Part shown: positions 1-11,969 of the stretch, piece by piece | How positions within the stretch are numbered: the first letter of the stretch is position 1 | Layout: each line of letters starts with the position of its first letter | From: Imbricaverruca yamaguchii | Taxonomy: Eukaryota > Arthropoda > Thecostraca > Neoverrucidae | Reading direction: 5' to 3' | DNA length: 64,000 bases | Assembly: GCA_034440575.1 (NCBI GenBank) | Contig: JAOTOL010001476.1 | Location: 399,501-463,500 of the forward strand | Position numbers and translations under genes: made by a program | Notes under the pieces: generated by a model | The model's database searches: none | What the model was told of the DNA's origin: nothing | Seen by the model: only the letters and a program-made list of their open reading frames with translations

Positions 1-2667
1 TCGGGAGACCACACACCGTGCTAGTGTTGCCGGCCGTCTGGGGGACCACACACCGTGCTAGTGTTGCCGGCTGTCTGGGGGACCACACACCGTGCTAGTG
101 TTGTCGGGAGACCACACACCGTGCTAGTGTTGTCGGGAGACCACACACCGTGCTAGTGTTGCCGGCTGTCTGGGGGACCACACACCGTGCTAGTGTTGTC
201 GGCTGTCTGGGGGACCACACACCGTGCTAGTGTTGTCGGGAGACCACACACCGTGCTAGTGTTGCCGGCTGTCTGGGGACCACACACCGTGCTAGTGTTG
301 CCGGTGTTGGAGACCACACACCGTGCTAGTGTTGTCGGCTGTCTGGGGGACCACACACCGTGCTAGTGTTGTCGGCTGTCTGGGAGACCACACCGTGCTA
401 GTGTTGTCGGGAGACCACACACCGTGCTAGTGTTGCCGGCTGTCTGGGGGACCACACACCGTGCTAGTGTTGCCGGCCGTCTGGGGACCACACACCGTGC
501 TAGTGTTGTCGGCTGTCTGGGGGACCACACACCGTGCTAGTGTTGTCGGGAGACCACACACCGTGCTAGTTGTCTGGGGGACCACACACCGTGCTAGTGT
601 TGCCGGCTGTCTGGGGGACCACACACCGTGCTAGTGTTGTCGCTGTTCTGGGGGACCACACACCGTGCTAGTGTTGTCGGGAGACCACACACCGTGCTAG
701 TGTTGTCGGCTGTCTGGGGAGACCACACACCGTGCTAGTGTTGTCTGGGAGACCACACACCGTGCTAGTGTTGCCGGCTGTCTGGGGGACCACACACCGT
801 GCTAGTGTTGTCGGCTGTCTGGGGGACCACACACCGTGCTAGTGTTGTCGGGAGACCACACACCGTGCTAGTGTTGTCGGGAGACCACACACCGTGCTAG
901 TGTTGTCGGCTGTCTGGGGGACCACACACCGTGCTAGTGTTGCCGGCTGTCTGGGGAGACCACACACCGTGCTAGTGTTGCCGGCTGTCTGGGGGACCAC
1001 ACACCGTGCTAGTGTTGCCGGCTGTCTGGGAGACCACACACCGTGCTAGTGTTGTCGGCTGTCTGGGGGACCCCCCGTGTAGTGTTGACCACACACCGTG
1101 CTAGTGTTGCCGGCTGTCTGGGGGACCACACACCGTGCTAGTGTTGCCGGCTGTCTGGGGGACCACACACCGTGCTAGTGTTGTCGGCTGTCTGGGGGAC
1201 CACACACCGTGCTAGTGTTGTCGGGAGACCACACACCGTGCTAGTGTTGGACCACACACCGTGCTAGTGTTGCCGGCTGTCTGGGGGACCACACACCGTG
1301 CTAGTGTTGCCGGCTGTCTGGGGGACCACACACCGTGCTAGTGTTGTCGTGTCTGGGGGACCACACACCGTGCTAGTGTTGCCGGCTGTCTGGGGGACCA
1401 CACACCGTGCTAGTGTTGTCGGCTGTCTGGGGGACCACACACCGTGCTAGTGTTGTGTTGTCGGGAGACCACACACCGTGCTGGTGTTGTCGGCTGTCTG
1501 GGGGACCACACACCGTGCTAGTGTTGTCGGCTGTCTGGGGGACCACACACCGTGCTAGTGTTGTCGGCTGTCTGGGGGACCACACACCGTGCTAGTGTTG
1601 TCGGGAGACCACACACCGTGCTAGTGTTGCCGGCTGTCTGGGGGACCACACACCGTGCTAGTGTTGCCGGCCGTCTGGGGGACCACACACCGTGCTAGTG
1701 TTGACGACTGTCTGGGGGACCACACACCGTGCTAGTGTTGTCGGGAGACCACACACCGTGCTAGTGTTGTCGGCTGTCTGGGGGACCACACACCGTGCTA
1801 GTGTTGCCGACTGTCTGGGGGACCACACACCGTGCTAGTGTTGCCGGCTGTCTGGGGGACCACACACCGTGCTAGTGTTGTCGGGAGACCACACACCGTG
1901 CTAGTGTTGTCGGCTGTCTGGGGGACCACACACCGTGCTAGTGTTGTCGGGAGACCACACACCGTGCTAGTGTTGCCGGCTGTCTGGGGGACCACACACC
2001 GTGCTAGTGTTGTCGGCTGTCTGGGAGACCACACACCGTGCTAGTGTTTGTCTGGGGCCCGTCTGGGAGACCACACACCGTGCTAGTGTTGTCGGCTGTC
2101 TGGGGGACCACACACCGTGCTAGTGTTGTCGGGAGACCACACACCGTGCTAGTGTTGCCGGCCGTCTGGGGGACCACACACCGTGCTAGTGTTGTCGGCT
2201 GTCTGGGGGACCACACACCGTGCTAGTGTTGTCGGCTGTCTGGGGGACCACACACCGTGCTAGTGTTGTCGGGAGACCACACACCGTGCTAGTGTTGCCG
2301 GCCGTCTGGGGGACCACACACCGTGCTAGTGTTGTCGGCTGTCTGGGGACCACACACCGTGCTAGTGTTGTCGGCTGTCTGGGGACCACACACCGTGCTA
2401 GTGTTGCCGGCTGTCTGGGGGACCACACACCGTGTTAGTGTTGTCGGGAGACCACACACCGTGCTAGTGTTGTCGGCTGTCTGGGGGACCACACACCGTG
2501 CTAGTGTTGTCGGCTGTCTGGGGGACCACACACCGTGCTAGTGTTGTCGGGGGACCCCGGCTGTGGGGACCACACACCGTGCTAGTGTTGTCGGCTGTCT
2601 GGGGGGGACCACACACCGTGCTAGTGTTGCCGGCTGTCTGGGGGACCACACACCGTGCCAGTGTCGC
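1..2667. repeat. 29/37-bp minisatellite in the intron upstream of exon 1
   Basis: About 75 head-to-tail copies are present. The shared core is ACCACACACCGTGCTAGTGT. Two unit lengths are interspersed irregularly: a 37-bp unit with the extra GGCTGTCTGGG segment and a 29-bp unit lacking it. The last copy ends about 35 bp before the exon 1 acceptor, so this is intron sequence next to a 3' splice site that was amplified. The array continues beyond the left edge. All six frames contain artefactual ORFs. Confidence 0.95.
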
Positions 2668-2701
2668 CACTCTCGTGACCGGGCGCCGCGCCTGCCGGCA
2701 G

Positions 2702-2954
2702 CGAGCGCGGCCAGTTCGTGGCGCAGAGCGAGCCGCCGCCGGTCAGCCGGACAGAGGAGGCGCAGCGCGACGGCTGGGACCGGCTCTCGTCGGCCGGTGA
2801 GGACAGCGCCGACGGACTGTCCGAGGCCGACGTCGACGCCGACGACGCCGACGACGGCGGCTGGGTGGTGCTGGACGACGAGGAGCTGGAGGCCGAGAAG
2901 GAGTCCGGCTTCGCCAAGCTGCAGGAGCACGACCTCATCACCTTCTTCAACCAG
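2702..2954 (+). CDS. EPG5: EPG5 exon 1 of this window
   Basis: The acceptor CCGGCAG ends at 2701 and the donor CAG|GTGATG follows 2954. The exon is 253 nt, entering with one base of a split codon and leaving in phase 0. It reads ERGQFVAQSEPPP, then an acidic stretch (DVDADDADDGG), then WVVLDDEELEAEKESGF and HDLITFFNQ. The acidic linker followed by a WVVLDDEE-like motif and a short helix before the next exon fits the family. The acceptor has a weak pyrimidine tract, so the 5' edge is the less certain end. Confidence 0.8.
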
Positions 2955-3092
2955 GTGATGGCCCGCCCTGTGACGTGCGTTGTGTACTGCGCTGGAAGCG
3001 ATGTCACGATCACGCACGGCAACGCCGGGTTCAGTGATGATATGGTAGCTTGTATGACGAGACTAATGCCCTGTGCTCTGTATGATGACCTT

Positions 3093-3155
3093 ATGGGCGC
3101 TGTATAACCATTGCAGTTGTTGCGCCCCGAAGCCCTAATAACTAACTAACTAACT
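3093..3155 (+). mobile_element. 5'-truncated LINE 3' end
   Basis: This 60-bp fragment starts ATGGGCGCTGTATAACC, has GCGCCCC about 30 bases later, and ends in a tandem TAAC tail. It matches the 3' end of the LINE copy at 35911-35970 and sister fragments at 4124, 20356, 28591 and 60648. A short 3'-only copy with a tetramer tail is the usual product of target-primed reverse transcription. Confidence 0.6.
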
Positions 3156-3157
3156 GT

Positions 3158-3760
3158 ATGATGACCTTGTATGAAGACATTGTAGCCTGTATTGTGCCTC
3201 ACATAATGTGACACTGCATGATGTGACACTGCATAATTGCAACAGGGGCCTGTATTTTGGCCCTATACGATGACAATGTGGCTTGTATTGTAACCCTGCA
3301 TGATGACTCGACGTACTGCATAATGCCCATGCATGCGGACACTGGCCTGTATTGTGACATTTTATGATGACACTGGCCTGTATTGTGACACTTTATGATG
3401 CCACTGTGCCTACATTGTGACACATTATGATGCCACTGTGCCTGCATTGTGACACTTTATGATGCCACTGTGCCTATATTGTGACACTTTATGATGCCAC
3501 TGTGCCTATATTGTGACACTTTATGATGCCACTGTGCCTGTATTGTGACACTTTATGATACCACTCTGCCTGCATTGTGACACTATGATGCCACTGTGCC
3601 TGTATTGTTACACTTTATGATACCACTGTGCCTATATTGTGACACTTTATGATGACACTGGCCTGTATTGTGACACTTTATGATGGCACTGTGCCTGTAT
3701 TGTGACACTTTATGATGGCACTGTGGGCTGCATTGTGACAGTTTATGGTGGCATGGTCGT
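3158..3760. repeat. 32-bp minisatellite in intron 1
   Basis: About 15 imperfect copies have the core TGTGACACTTTATGATGCCA. The first 160 bases are a degraded version. The array is AT-richer than most others here and shows no exon-derived sequence. Confidence 0.85.
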
Positions 3761-3761
3761 C

Positions 3762-3960
3762 TTTATTGTGACACTGCACGAAGGCACAGTGTACTGTATT
3801 GTGACCATGGTGATCTCGTGTCCTGTATGGTGATCGTGTATGAAGACATGGTAGCCTGTATGATGGCTATGTGTGAAGACATGGTAGCCTGTATGATGAC
3901 TATGTGTGAAGACATCGCGCCCTGTATGGTGACACTGTATAAAGACACGACCTGCGTATG
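3762..3960. repeat. ~30-bp degenerate repeat in intron 1
   Basis: Five or so diverged copies contain GAAGACATGGTAGCCTGTAT. They are probably an older branch of the same expansion as the neighbouring 32-bp array, because both share the 'GCCTGTAT' and 'ATGATGAC' words. Confidence 0.6.
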
Positions 3961-4123
3961 CACCAGGGTATCAGCGCCAGGCCCGCGTATTGATACCACC
4001 GCGTATTGATACCACGGCGTGTGTGCTGACGTGCGCATTGATGCAGTGTGTGTGCTTAATTGTAATGTGTGTGGTAACTTGTGATCAATGTGTTAGCATG
4101 TTACCTGTTTAGTGTAATATCCC

Positions 4124-4182
4124 ATTGACGCTGTGTGACCGAAGCAGTCGATGCGCCCCTAAGCCCAAATAACCAACCAACT
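4124..4182 (+). mobile_element. 5'-truncated LINE 3' end
   Basis: The fragment carries CGCTGTGTGACCGAAGCAGT followed by CGATGCGCCCC and an AACC-repeat tail. It is nearly identical to the copy at 60648-60709, so the two inserted recently relative to the surrounding decay. Confidence 0.65.
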
Positions 4183-4184
4183 AG

Positions 4185-4665
4185 TGTAATATCCCAGGTT
4201 ATCCGCATTTGGTGCGAGATAACATTCAGAAGGAAAATCGACCTTCTCACACATAACTTCACACAATTCTCACTCACACTTCTCTCTCACACTTGCCACA
4301 CAGTGATTAGTTTTCACACTGCCGTTTTTTGTGATGACAGTCCACAACAGTTACACGACCATGTCATTTGATCTTGTATATCATTCGTGATGTAGGAACA
4401 ATCTATATTGATGAGCAAGAGTCCATGCTCTGTAAATTAGCTCACTCGTAGGCGACGTGATGAACTTATTAGAGTGATCGTAGTTTTCACTTTATTTTGC
4501 TTAATTTTCCCTCTGCAGTACTCCTTGAGACATTTTCCGCCGAATCCCCGGTGCAAAATCAGTTTGGGCCCACTGGTTCAATGACCTGCGGTTAATGGTT
4601 TGGTGGCCTGGGGGCTGACTGTGGTTATTGACGAGGCGATATTGGACGTTTGTAGTGGCCAGTAA
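4185..4665. other. Unique intron 1 sequence
   Basis: This stretch is AT-rich with no repeat or exon that I can recognise. Short ORFs occur on both strands but none has a coding look or recognisable motif. Confidence 0.6.
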
Positions 4666-4669
4666 AACC

Positions 4670-5036
4670 CAGTGTGGTGACACTGTGCCATGTGACCCTG
4701 TGTGGTGGCCTGTGACCCTGAGTGGCGACCTGTGACCCTGTGTGGTGACCTGTGACCCTGTGTGCCAACACTGACATGTTACCCTATGTGCTGACACTGA
4801 CCCGTGACCTTGTGTGCCGACACGGTGACCTGTGACCTCGTATGCTGACACTGACCTGTTAACCTGTGTGTCGGCATGGTGACCTGTGACAATGCATGAC
4901 GACACTGACCTGTGACCCTGTGTGCTGACACTATGACCTGTGACAATGCATGACGACACTGACCTGTGACCCTGTGTGCCAACACTGTGACCTGTGACCC
5001 TGTGTGCTGACGTTGACCCGTGACCTGTCTGGTAAC
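4670..5036. repeat. ~27-bp degenerate minisatellite before exon 2
   Basis: The core is GACCTGTGACCCTGTGTGCT, with about 13 copies of variable length (24-34 bp). It ends about 20 bp before the exon 2 acceptor. The words match other CTGTGACC-type arrays at 41165 and 44690 in style, but the units differ. Confidence 0.8.
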
Positions 5037-5054
5037 ACGTACGCCCGACGCCAG

Positions 5055-5248
5055 CTACCGTGGGCCGACGTGGTGCGCCACCTGCTGAAGATGGGCCGCG
5101 GCGCCGACGGCTGTGACCTGTACGAGCCGCGCCTCTCCAACTGTGACGACATCCTCCGCCTGCTGGCCTGCGCCTCGCGCGTCATCGGCCTGCTGGCCGG
5201 CGGTCTGGCCGAGTACAGCGGCGCCACCCACCGTCAGCTGAACAAACG
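5055..5248 (+). CDS. EPG5: EPG5 exon 2
   Basis: The acceptor CGCCAG ends at 5054 and the donor is ACG|GTCAGT after 5248. The exon is 194 nt, phase 0 in and phase 2 out. It encodes LPWADVVRHLLKMG, then LYEPRLSNCDDILRLL and GLAEYSGATHRQLNKR. The 'HLL' and 'Y..A..RQ..KR' spacing is typical of this part of EPG5. The split Arg codon CG|G is completed exactly by exon 3. The last 40 or so nucleotides of this exon are the source of the adjoining 5.8-kb array, so the donor is repeated about 150 times downstream; the first copy is taken as the real one. Confidence 0.88.
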
Positions 5249-8200
5249 GTCAGTACAGCGGCACCACCCACCGTCAGCTGAACAGTCAGTACAGCGGCAC
5301 CACCCACCGTCAGCTGAACAGTCAGTACAGCGGCGCCACCCACCGTCAGCTGAACAGTAAATACACCCCCACCGTCAGCTGAACAGTCAGTACAGCGGCA
5401 CCACCCACCGTCAGCTGAACAAACGGTCAGTACAGCGGCACCACCCACCGTCAGCTGAACAGTCAGTACAGGCACCCACCGTCAGCTGAACAAACGGTCA
5501 GTACAGCGGCACCACCCACCGTCAGCTGAACAAACGGTCAGTACAGCGGCACCACCCACCGTCAGCTGAACAGTACAGTACAGCGGCGCCACCCACCGTC
5601 AGCTGAACAGTCAGTACAGCGGCACCACCCGCCGTCAGCTGAACACTCAGTACAGCGGCACCACCCACCGTCAGCTGAACAGTCAGTACAGCGGCGCCAC
5701 CCACCGTCAGCTGAACAAACGGTCAGTACAGCGGCACCACCCACCGTCAGCTGAACAGTCAGTACAGCGGCACCACCCACCGTCAGCTGAACAGTCAGTA
5801 CAGCGGCGCCACCCACCGTCAGCTGAACAGTCAGTACAGCGGCGCCACCCACCGTCAGCTGAACAGTCAGTAACAGTACAGCGGCACCACCCACCGTCAG
5901 CTGAACAAACGGTCAGTACAGCGGCACCACCCACCGTCAGCTGAACAGTCAGTACAGCGGCACCACCCACCGTCAGCTGAACAAACGGTCAGTACAGCGG
6001 CACCACCCACCGTCAGCTGAACAAACGGTCAGTACAGCGGCACCACCCACCGTCAGCTGAACAAGTCAGTACAGCGGCACCACCCACCGTCAGCTGAACA
6101 GTCAGTACAGCGGCACCACCCACCGTCAGCTGAACAAAGGTCAGTACAGCGGCACCACCCACCGTCAGCTGAACAGTCAGTACAGCGGCACCACCCACCG
6201 TCAGCTGAACAAACGGTCAGTACAGCGGCGCCACCCACCGTCAGCTGAACAAACGGTCAGTACAGCGGCGCCACCCACCGTCAGCTGAACAGTGGTCAGT
6301 ACAGCGGCACCACCCACCGTCAGCTGAACAAGTCAGTACAGCGGCACCACCCACCGTCAGCTGAACAAACGGTCAGTACAGCGGCACCACCCACCGTCAG
6401 CTGAACAAACGGTCAGTACAGCGGCACCACCCACCGTCAGCTGAACAAACGGTCAGTACAGCGGCACCACCCACCGTCAGCTGAACAAACGGTCAGTACA
6501 GCGGCACCACCCACCGTCAGCTGAACAAAACGGTCAGTACAGCGGCACCACCCACCGTCAGCTGAACAGTCAGTACAGCGGCACCACCCACCGTCAGCTG
6601 AACAAACGGTCAGTACAGCGGCGCCACCCACCGTCAGCTGAACATAGAACACCCACGTCAGCTTCAGTACAGCGGCCCACCCACGACGGCGCCACCCACC
6701 GTCAGCTGAACACCAGTCAGAACAGTCAGTACAGCGGCGCCACCCACCGTCAGCTGAACAAACGGTCAGTACAGCGGCGCCACCCACCGTCAACTGAACA
6801 AACGGTCAGTACAGCGGCGCCACCCACCGTCAGCTGAACAGTGTAGCCACCGTCAGCTGAACAAACGGTCAGTACAGCGGCGCCACCCACCGTCAGCTGA
6901 ACAAACGGTCAGTACAGCGGCACCACCCACCGTCAGCTGAACAAACGGTCAGTACAGCGGCACCACCCACCGTCAGCTGAACAGTCAGTACAGCGGCACC
7001 ACCCACCGTCAGCTGAAAAACGGTCAGTACAGCGGCACCACCCACCGTCAGCTGAACAGTCAGTACAGCGGCACCACCCACCGTCAGCTGAACAAACGGT
7101 CAGTACAGCGGCACCACCCACCGTCAGTGAAAGTCAGTCACAGCGGCACCACCCACCGTCAGCTGAACAAAGTCAGTACAGCGGCACCACCCACCGTCAG
7201 CTGAACAACGTCAGTACAGCGGCACCACCCACCGTCAGCTGAACAGTCAGTACAGCGGCACCACCCACCGTCAGCTGAACAGTCAGTACAGCGGCACCAC
7301 CCACCGTCAGCTGAACAAAGGTCAGTACAGGGCGGCACCACCCACCGTCAGCTGAACAGTCAGTACAGCGGCAGGGGCCACCCACCGTCAGCTGAACAAA
7401 CGGTCAGTACAGCGGCACCACCCACCGTCAGCTGAACAAAGTCAGTACAGCGGCGCCACCCACCGTCAGCTGAACAGTGTAACGTACCCACCGTCAGCTG
7501 AACAGTCAGTACAGCGCGCACCACCCACCGTCAGCTGAACAGTCAGTACAGCGGCACCACCCACCGTCAGCTGAACAAACGGTCAGTACAGCGGCGCCAC
7601 CCACCGTCAGCTGAACAGTCAGTACAGCGGCACCACCCACCGTCAGCTGAACAAACGGTCAGTACAGCGGCACCACCCACCGTCAGCTGAACAAAGTCAG
7701 TACAGCGGCACCACCCACCGTCAGCTGAACAAACAGTCAGTACAGCGGCGCCACCCACCGTCAGCTGAACAGTCAGTACAGCGGCACCACCCACCGTCAG
7801 CTGAACAAACGGTCAGTACAGCGGCACCACCCACCGTCAGCTGAACAGTCAGTACAGCGGCACCACCCACCGTCAGCTGAACAGTCAGTACAGCGGCACC
7901 ACCCACCGTCAGCTGAACAGTCAGTACAGCGGCACCACCCACCGTCAGCTGAACAAACGGTCAGTACAGCGGCGCCACCCACCGTCAGCTGAACAGTGTC
8001 AGTACAGCGGCACCACCCACCGTCAGCTGAACACAAACGGTCAGTACAGCGGCACCACCCACCGTCAGCTGAACAAACGCAGTCAGTACAGCGGCACCAC
8101 CCACCGTCAGCTGAACAAAGTCAGTACAGCGGCACCACCCACCGTCAGCTGAACAGTCAGTACAGCGGCGCCACCCACCGTCAGCTGAACAAACAGTCAG

Positions 8201-11031
8201 TACAGCGGCACCACCCACCGTCAGCTGAACAAACGGTCAGTACAGCGGCACCACCCACCGTCAGCTGAACAGTCAGTACAGCGGCACCACCCACCGTCAG
8301 CTGAACAAACGGTCAGTACAGCGGCACCACCCACCGTCAGCTGAACAGTCAGTACAGCGGCACCACCCACCGTCAGCTGAACAGTCAGTACAGCGGCACC
8401 ACCCACCGTCAGCTGAACAAACGGTCAGTACAGCGGCACCACCCACCGTCAGCTGAACAAACGGTCAGTACAGCGGCCCCACCCACCGTCAGCTGAACAG
8501 TCAGTACAGCGGCACCACCCACCGTCAGCTGAACAGTCAGTACAGCGGCACCACCCACCGTCAGCTGAACAGTCAGTACAGCGGCAGCGGCACCACCCAC
8601 CGTCAGCTGAACAGGTCAGTACAGCGGCACCACCCACCGTCAGCTGAACAAACGGTCAGTACAGCGGCACCACCCACCGTCAGCTGAACAGTCAGTACAG
8701 CGGCACCACCCACCGTCAGCTGAACAAACGGTCAGTACAGCGGCACCACCCACCGTCAGCTGAACAGTCAGTACAGCGGCACCACCCACCGTCAGCTGAA
8801 CAGTCAGTACAGCGGCGCCACCCACCGTCAGCTGAACAGTCAGTACAGCGGCACCACCCACCGTCAGCTGAACAGTCAGTACAGCGGCACCACCCACCGT
8901 CAGCTGAACAAACGGTCAGTACAGCGGCACCACCCACCGTCAGCTGAACAAACGGTCAGTACAGCGGCACCACCCACCGTCAGCTGAACAAACGGTCAGT
9001 ACAGCGGCACCACCCACCGTCAGCTGAACAAAGTCAGTACAGCGGCCCCAGTACAGCGGCACCACCCACCGTCAGCTGAACAAACGGTCAGTACAGCGGC
9101 GCCACCCACCGTCAGCTGAACAGTCAGTACAGCGGCACCACCCACCGTCAGCTGAACAGTCAGTACAGCGGCACCACCCACCGTCAGCTGAACAGTCAGT
9201 ACAGCGGCACCACCCACCGTCAGCTGAACAGTTGAACAGCGGCACCACCCACCGTCAGCTGAACAGTCAGTACAGCGGCACCACCCACCGTCAGCTGAAC
9301 AAACGTCAGTACAGCGGCACCACCCACCGTCAGCTGAACAGTCAGTACAGCGGCACCACCCACCGTCAGCTGAACAAACGGTAAAACCACCCACCGTCAG
9401 CTGAACAGTCAGTACAGCGGCACCACCCACCGTCAGCTGAACAAACGGTCAGTACAGCGGCGCCACCCACCGTCAGCTGAACAAACGGTCAGTACAGCGG
9501 CGCCACCCACCGTCAGCTGAACAGTCAGTACAGCGGCACCACCCACCGTCAGCTGAACAGTCAGTACACACCCACCGTCAGCTGAACAGTCAGTACAGCG
9601 GCACCACCCACCGTCAGCTGAACAGTCAGTACAGCGGCGACCACCCACCGTCAGCTGAACAGTCAGTACAGCGGCACCACCCACCGTCAGCTGAACAAAG
9701 GTCAGTACAGCGGCACCACCCACCGTCAGCTGAACAAACGGTCAGTACAGCGGCACCACCCACCGTCAGCTGAACAAACGGTCAGTACAGCGGCACCACC
9801 CACCGTCAGCTGAACAGGTCAGTACAGCGGCACCACCCACCGTCAGCTGAACAAACGGTCAGTACAGCGGCGCCACCCACCGTCAGCTGAACAAACGGTC
9901 AGTACAGCGGCACCACCCACCGTCAGCTGAACAGTCAGTACAGCGGCGCCACCCACCGTCAGCTGAACAGTCAGTACAGCGGCACCACCCACCGTCAGCT
10001 GAACAAACGGTCAGTACAGCGGCACCACCCACCGTCAGCTGAACAGTCAGTACAGCGGCACCACCCACCGTCAGCTGAACAAAGGTCAGTACAGCGGCAC
10101 CACCCACCGTCAGCTGAACAGTCAGTACAGCGGCACCACCCACCGTCAGCTGAACAAACGGTCAGTACAGCGGCACCACCCACCGTCAGCTGAACAAACA
10201 GTACAGCGGCCCACCCACCGTCAGCTGAACAGACGTACAGCGGCACCACCCACCGTCAGCTGAACAGTCAGTACAGCGGCACCACCCACCGTCAGCTGAA
10301 CAAACGGTCAGTACAGCGGCACCACCCACCGTCAGCTGAACAAACGGTCAGTACAGCGGCACCACCCACCGTCAGCTGAACAGTCAGTACAGCGGCACCA
10401 CCCACCGTCAGCTGAACAGTCAGTACAGCGGCCCACCCACCGTCCTACAGTCAGTACAGCACCGTCAGCTGAACAGTCAGTACAGCGGCACCACCCACCG
10501 TCAGCTGAACAAAGGTCAGTACAGCGGCACCACCCACCGTCAGCTGAACAAACGGTCAGTACAGCGGCACCACCCACCGTCAGCTGAACAGTCAGTACAG
10601 CGGCGCCACCCACCGTCAGCTGAACAAACGGTCAGTACAGCGGCGCCACCCACCGTCAGCTGAACAGTCAGTACAGCGGCACCACCCACCGTCAGCTGAA
10701 CAGTCAGTACAGCGGCACCACCCACCGTCAGCTGAACAGTCAGTACAGCGGCACCACCCACCGTCAGCTGAACAGTCAGTACAGCGGCACCACCCACCGT
10801 CAGCTGAACACGGTCAGTACAGCGGCACCACCCACCGTCAGCTGAACAGTCAGTACAGCGGCACCACCCACCGTCAGCTGAACAGTCAGTACAGCGGCAC
10901 CACCCACCGTCAGCTGAACAAGGTCAGTACAGCGGCACCACCCACCGTCAGCTGAACAGGTCAGTACAGCGGCACCACCCACCGTCAGCTGAACAGTCAG
11001 TACAGCGGCACCACCCACCGTCAGCTGAACA
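5205..11031. repeat. 36/40-bp donor-seeded minisatellite (exon 2 tail + 5' splice site)
   Basis: About 150 copies are present. Each monomer is GTCAGTACAGCGGCACCACC followed by CACCGTCAGCTGAACA with or without AACG, giving 36- and 40-bp units in irregular order. It is the 3' end of exon 2 (CACCGTCAGCTGAACAAACG) joined to the donor bases GTCAGT. The exon has GGCGCC where most copies have GGCACC; both variants are mixed through the array. Every 40-bp unit recreates the full ACG|GTCAGT donor. Confidence 0.96.
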
Positions 11032-11184
11032 CGTGCTTTCCTGAGTCGACGCAAATGCGATGGGCACGGCATGACGGTTTTGTAATGGTATTGATTTTGG
11101 AGATGGCAAGAATACGTGTAGCGCGTTCTCGGGATGTTTCTTTGGAAATATACACCCGTGAATGTTTAGCTGGATCTAGGGCCG

Positions 11185-11500
11185 TTCGAAGGGGGGGAAG
11201 CCAAAACGGGATTGACCAAAAATTCCCAAGAAGGTTTTAAAGGAAAAAAAAGAAAAAAAACTATACAAAAAAAAAATTTAAATTTTTACCCACCCACAAA
11301 CCCCGAAAAAAGGAGGGAAAGTAATAGTTTTTGGTGGGCTACAAAAAAAAAAAAATAAAAAAAAAAAGAGAAACCCGCCGCCCCCCACCCTGCGGCGGGG
11401 GGGGGGGAGGAAGGAAAAAAATCAGGCGAGGCGAAAAAAAAGCACCCCGGCCCCCAAACAAAAACACCCCCCCAACCCAACCACTCGGCCAACCCCGCCT
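11185..11500. other. Homopolymer-rich, low-confidence sequence
   Basis: Runs of A, G and C up to about 13 bases follow one another with little normal sequence between. The stretch ends in AACCACTCGGCC, the reverse complement of the tRNA-like head of the local SINE, so a minus-strand SINE may be buried here. It looks like unpolished read sequence rather than biology, though a degraded A-rich insertion is possible. Confidence 0.5.
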
Positions 11501-11965
11501 CGGTGCAGCAGTGTAAAAATGATCTCTCGCTAGGTGTGAGATGTCGAAACGAGTAAAGCCGGGTGTCGAAGTCGCCTTGAAAATCACATTAGAAAATGCG
11601 TTATGTACTTCGAACCGAGATTTAAGACAAATGCGTACATAGCAATGCACACCTTTTATGTGTTTTGAGAGGTACCTAATTTTGGGACACCAATGTCAAT
11701 GATAACGATACAAACACCTACGCTCCAAACTGGCATCGTATAACGTGGCATATCATGGGTAATGCCTTCGCCTGCAATTGCGCTACTGGATGATCGTTAC
11801 CATGATCCCGCATCCGTTGTGATGAGCAGAAACATGATACTTGCAAACAGGATTCAGTTAAAAACAAGAAATGAAGACTTCGTAAGCACATACCCCCCCC
11901 CCCCAAAAAAAAAAGCAAAAAAAAACACGATGTCGATGCTTCTTTGGAGGGGATGTCGATTTAGC
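11501..11965. other. Unique intron 2 sequence with one dispersed-repeat copy
   Basis: The stretch contains a minus-strand copy of the TTTCGACATCTCACACCTA motif near 11529-11560 and a C-run/A-run at about 11890-11930. I see no exon. It separates the donor-side and acceptor-side arrays of intron 2. Confidence 0.6.
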
Positions 11966-11969
11966 GTTC

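Noticed and set aside
1..2667. CRISPR-like direct repeats
   Set aside because: The repeats are contiguous with no unique spacers, and the context is a eukaryotic intron.
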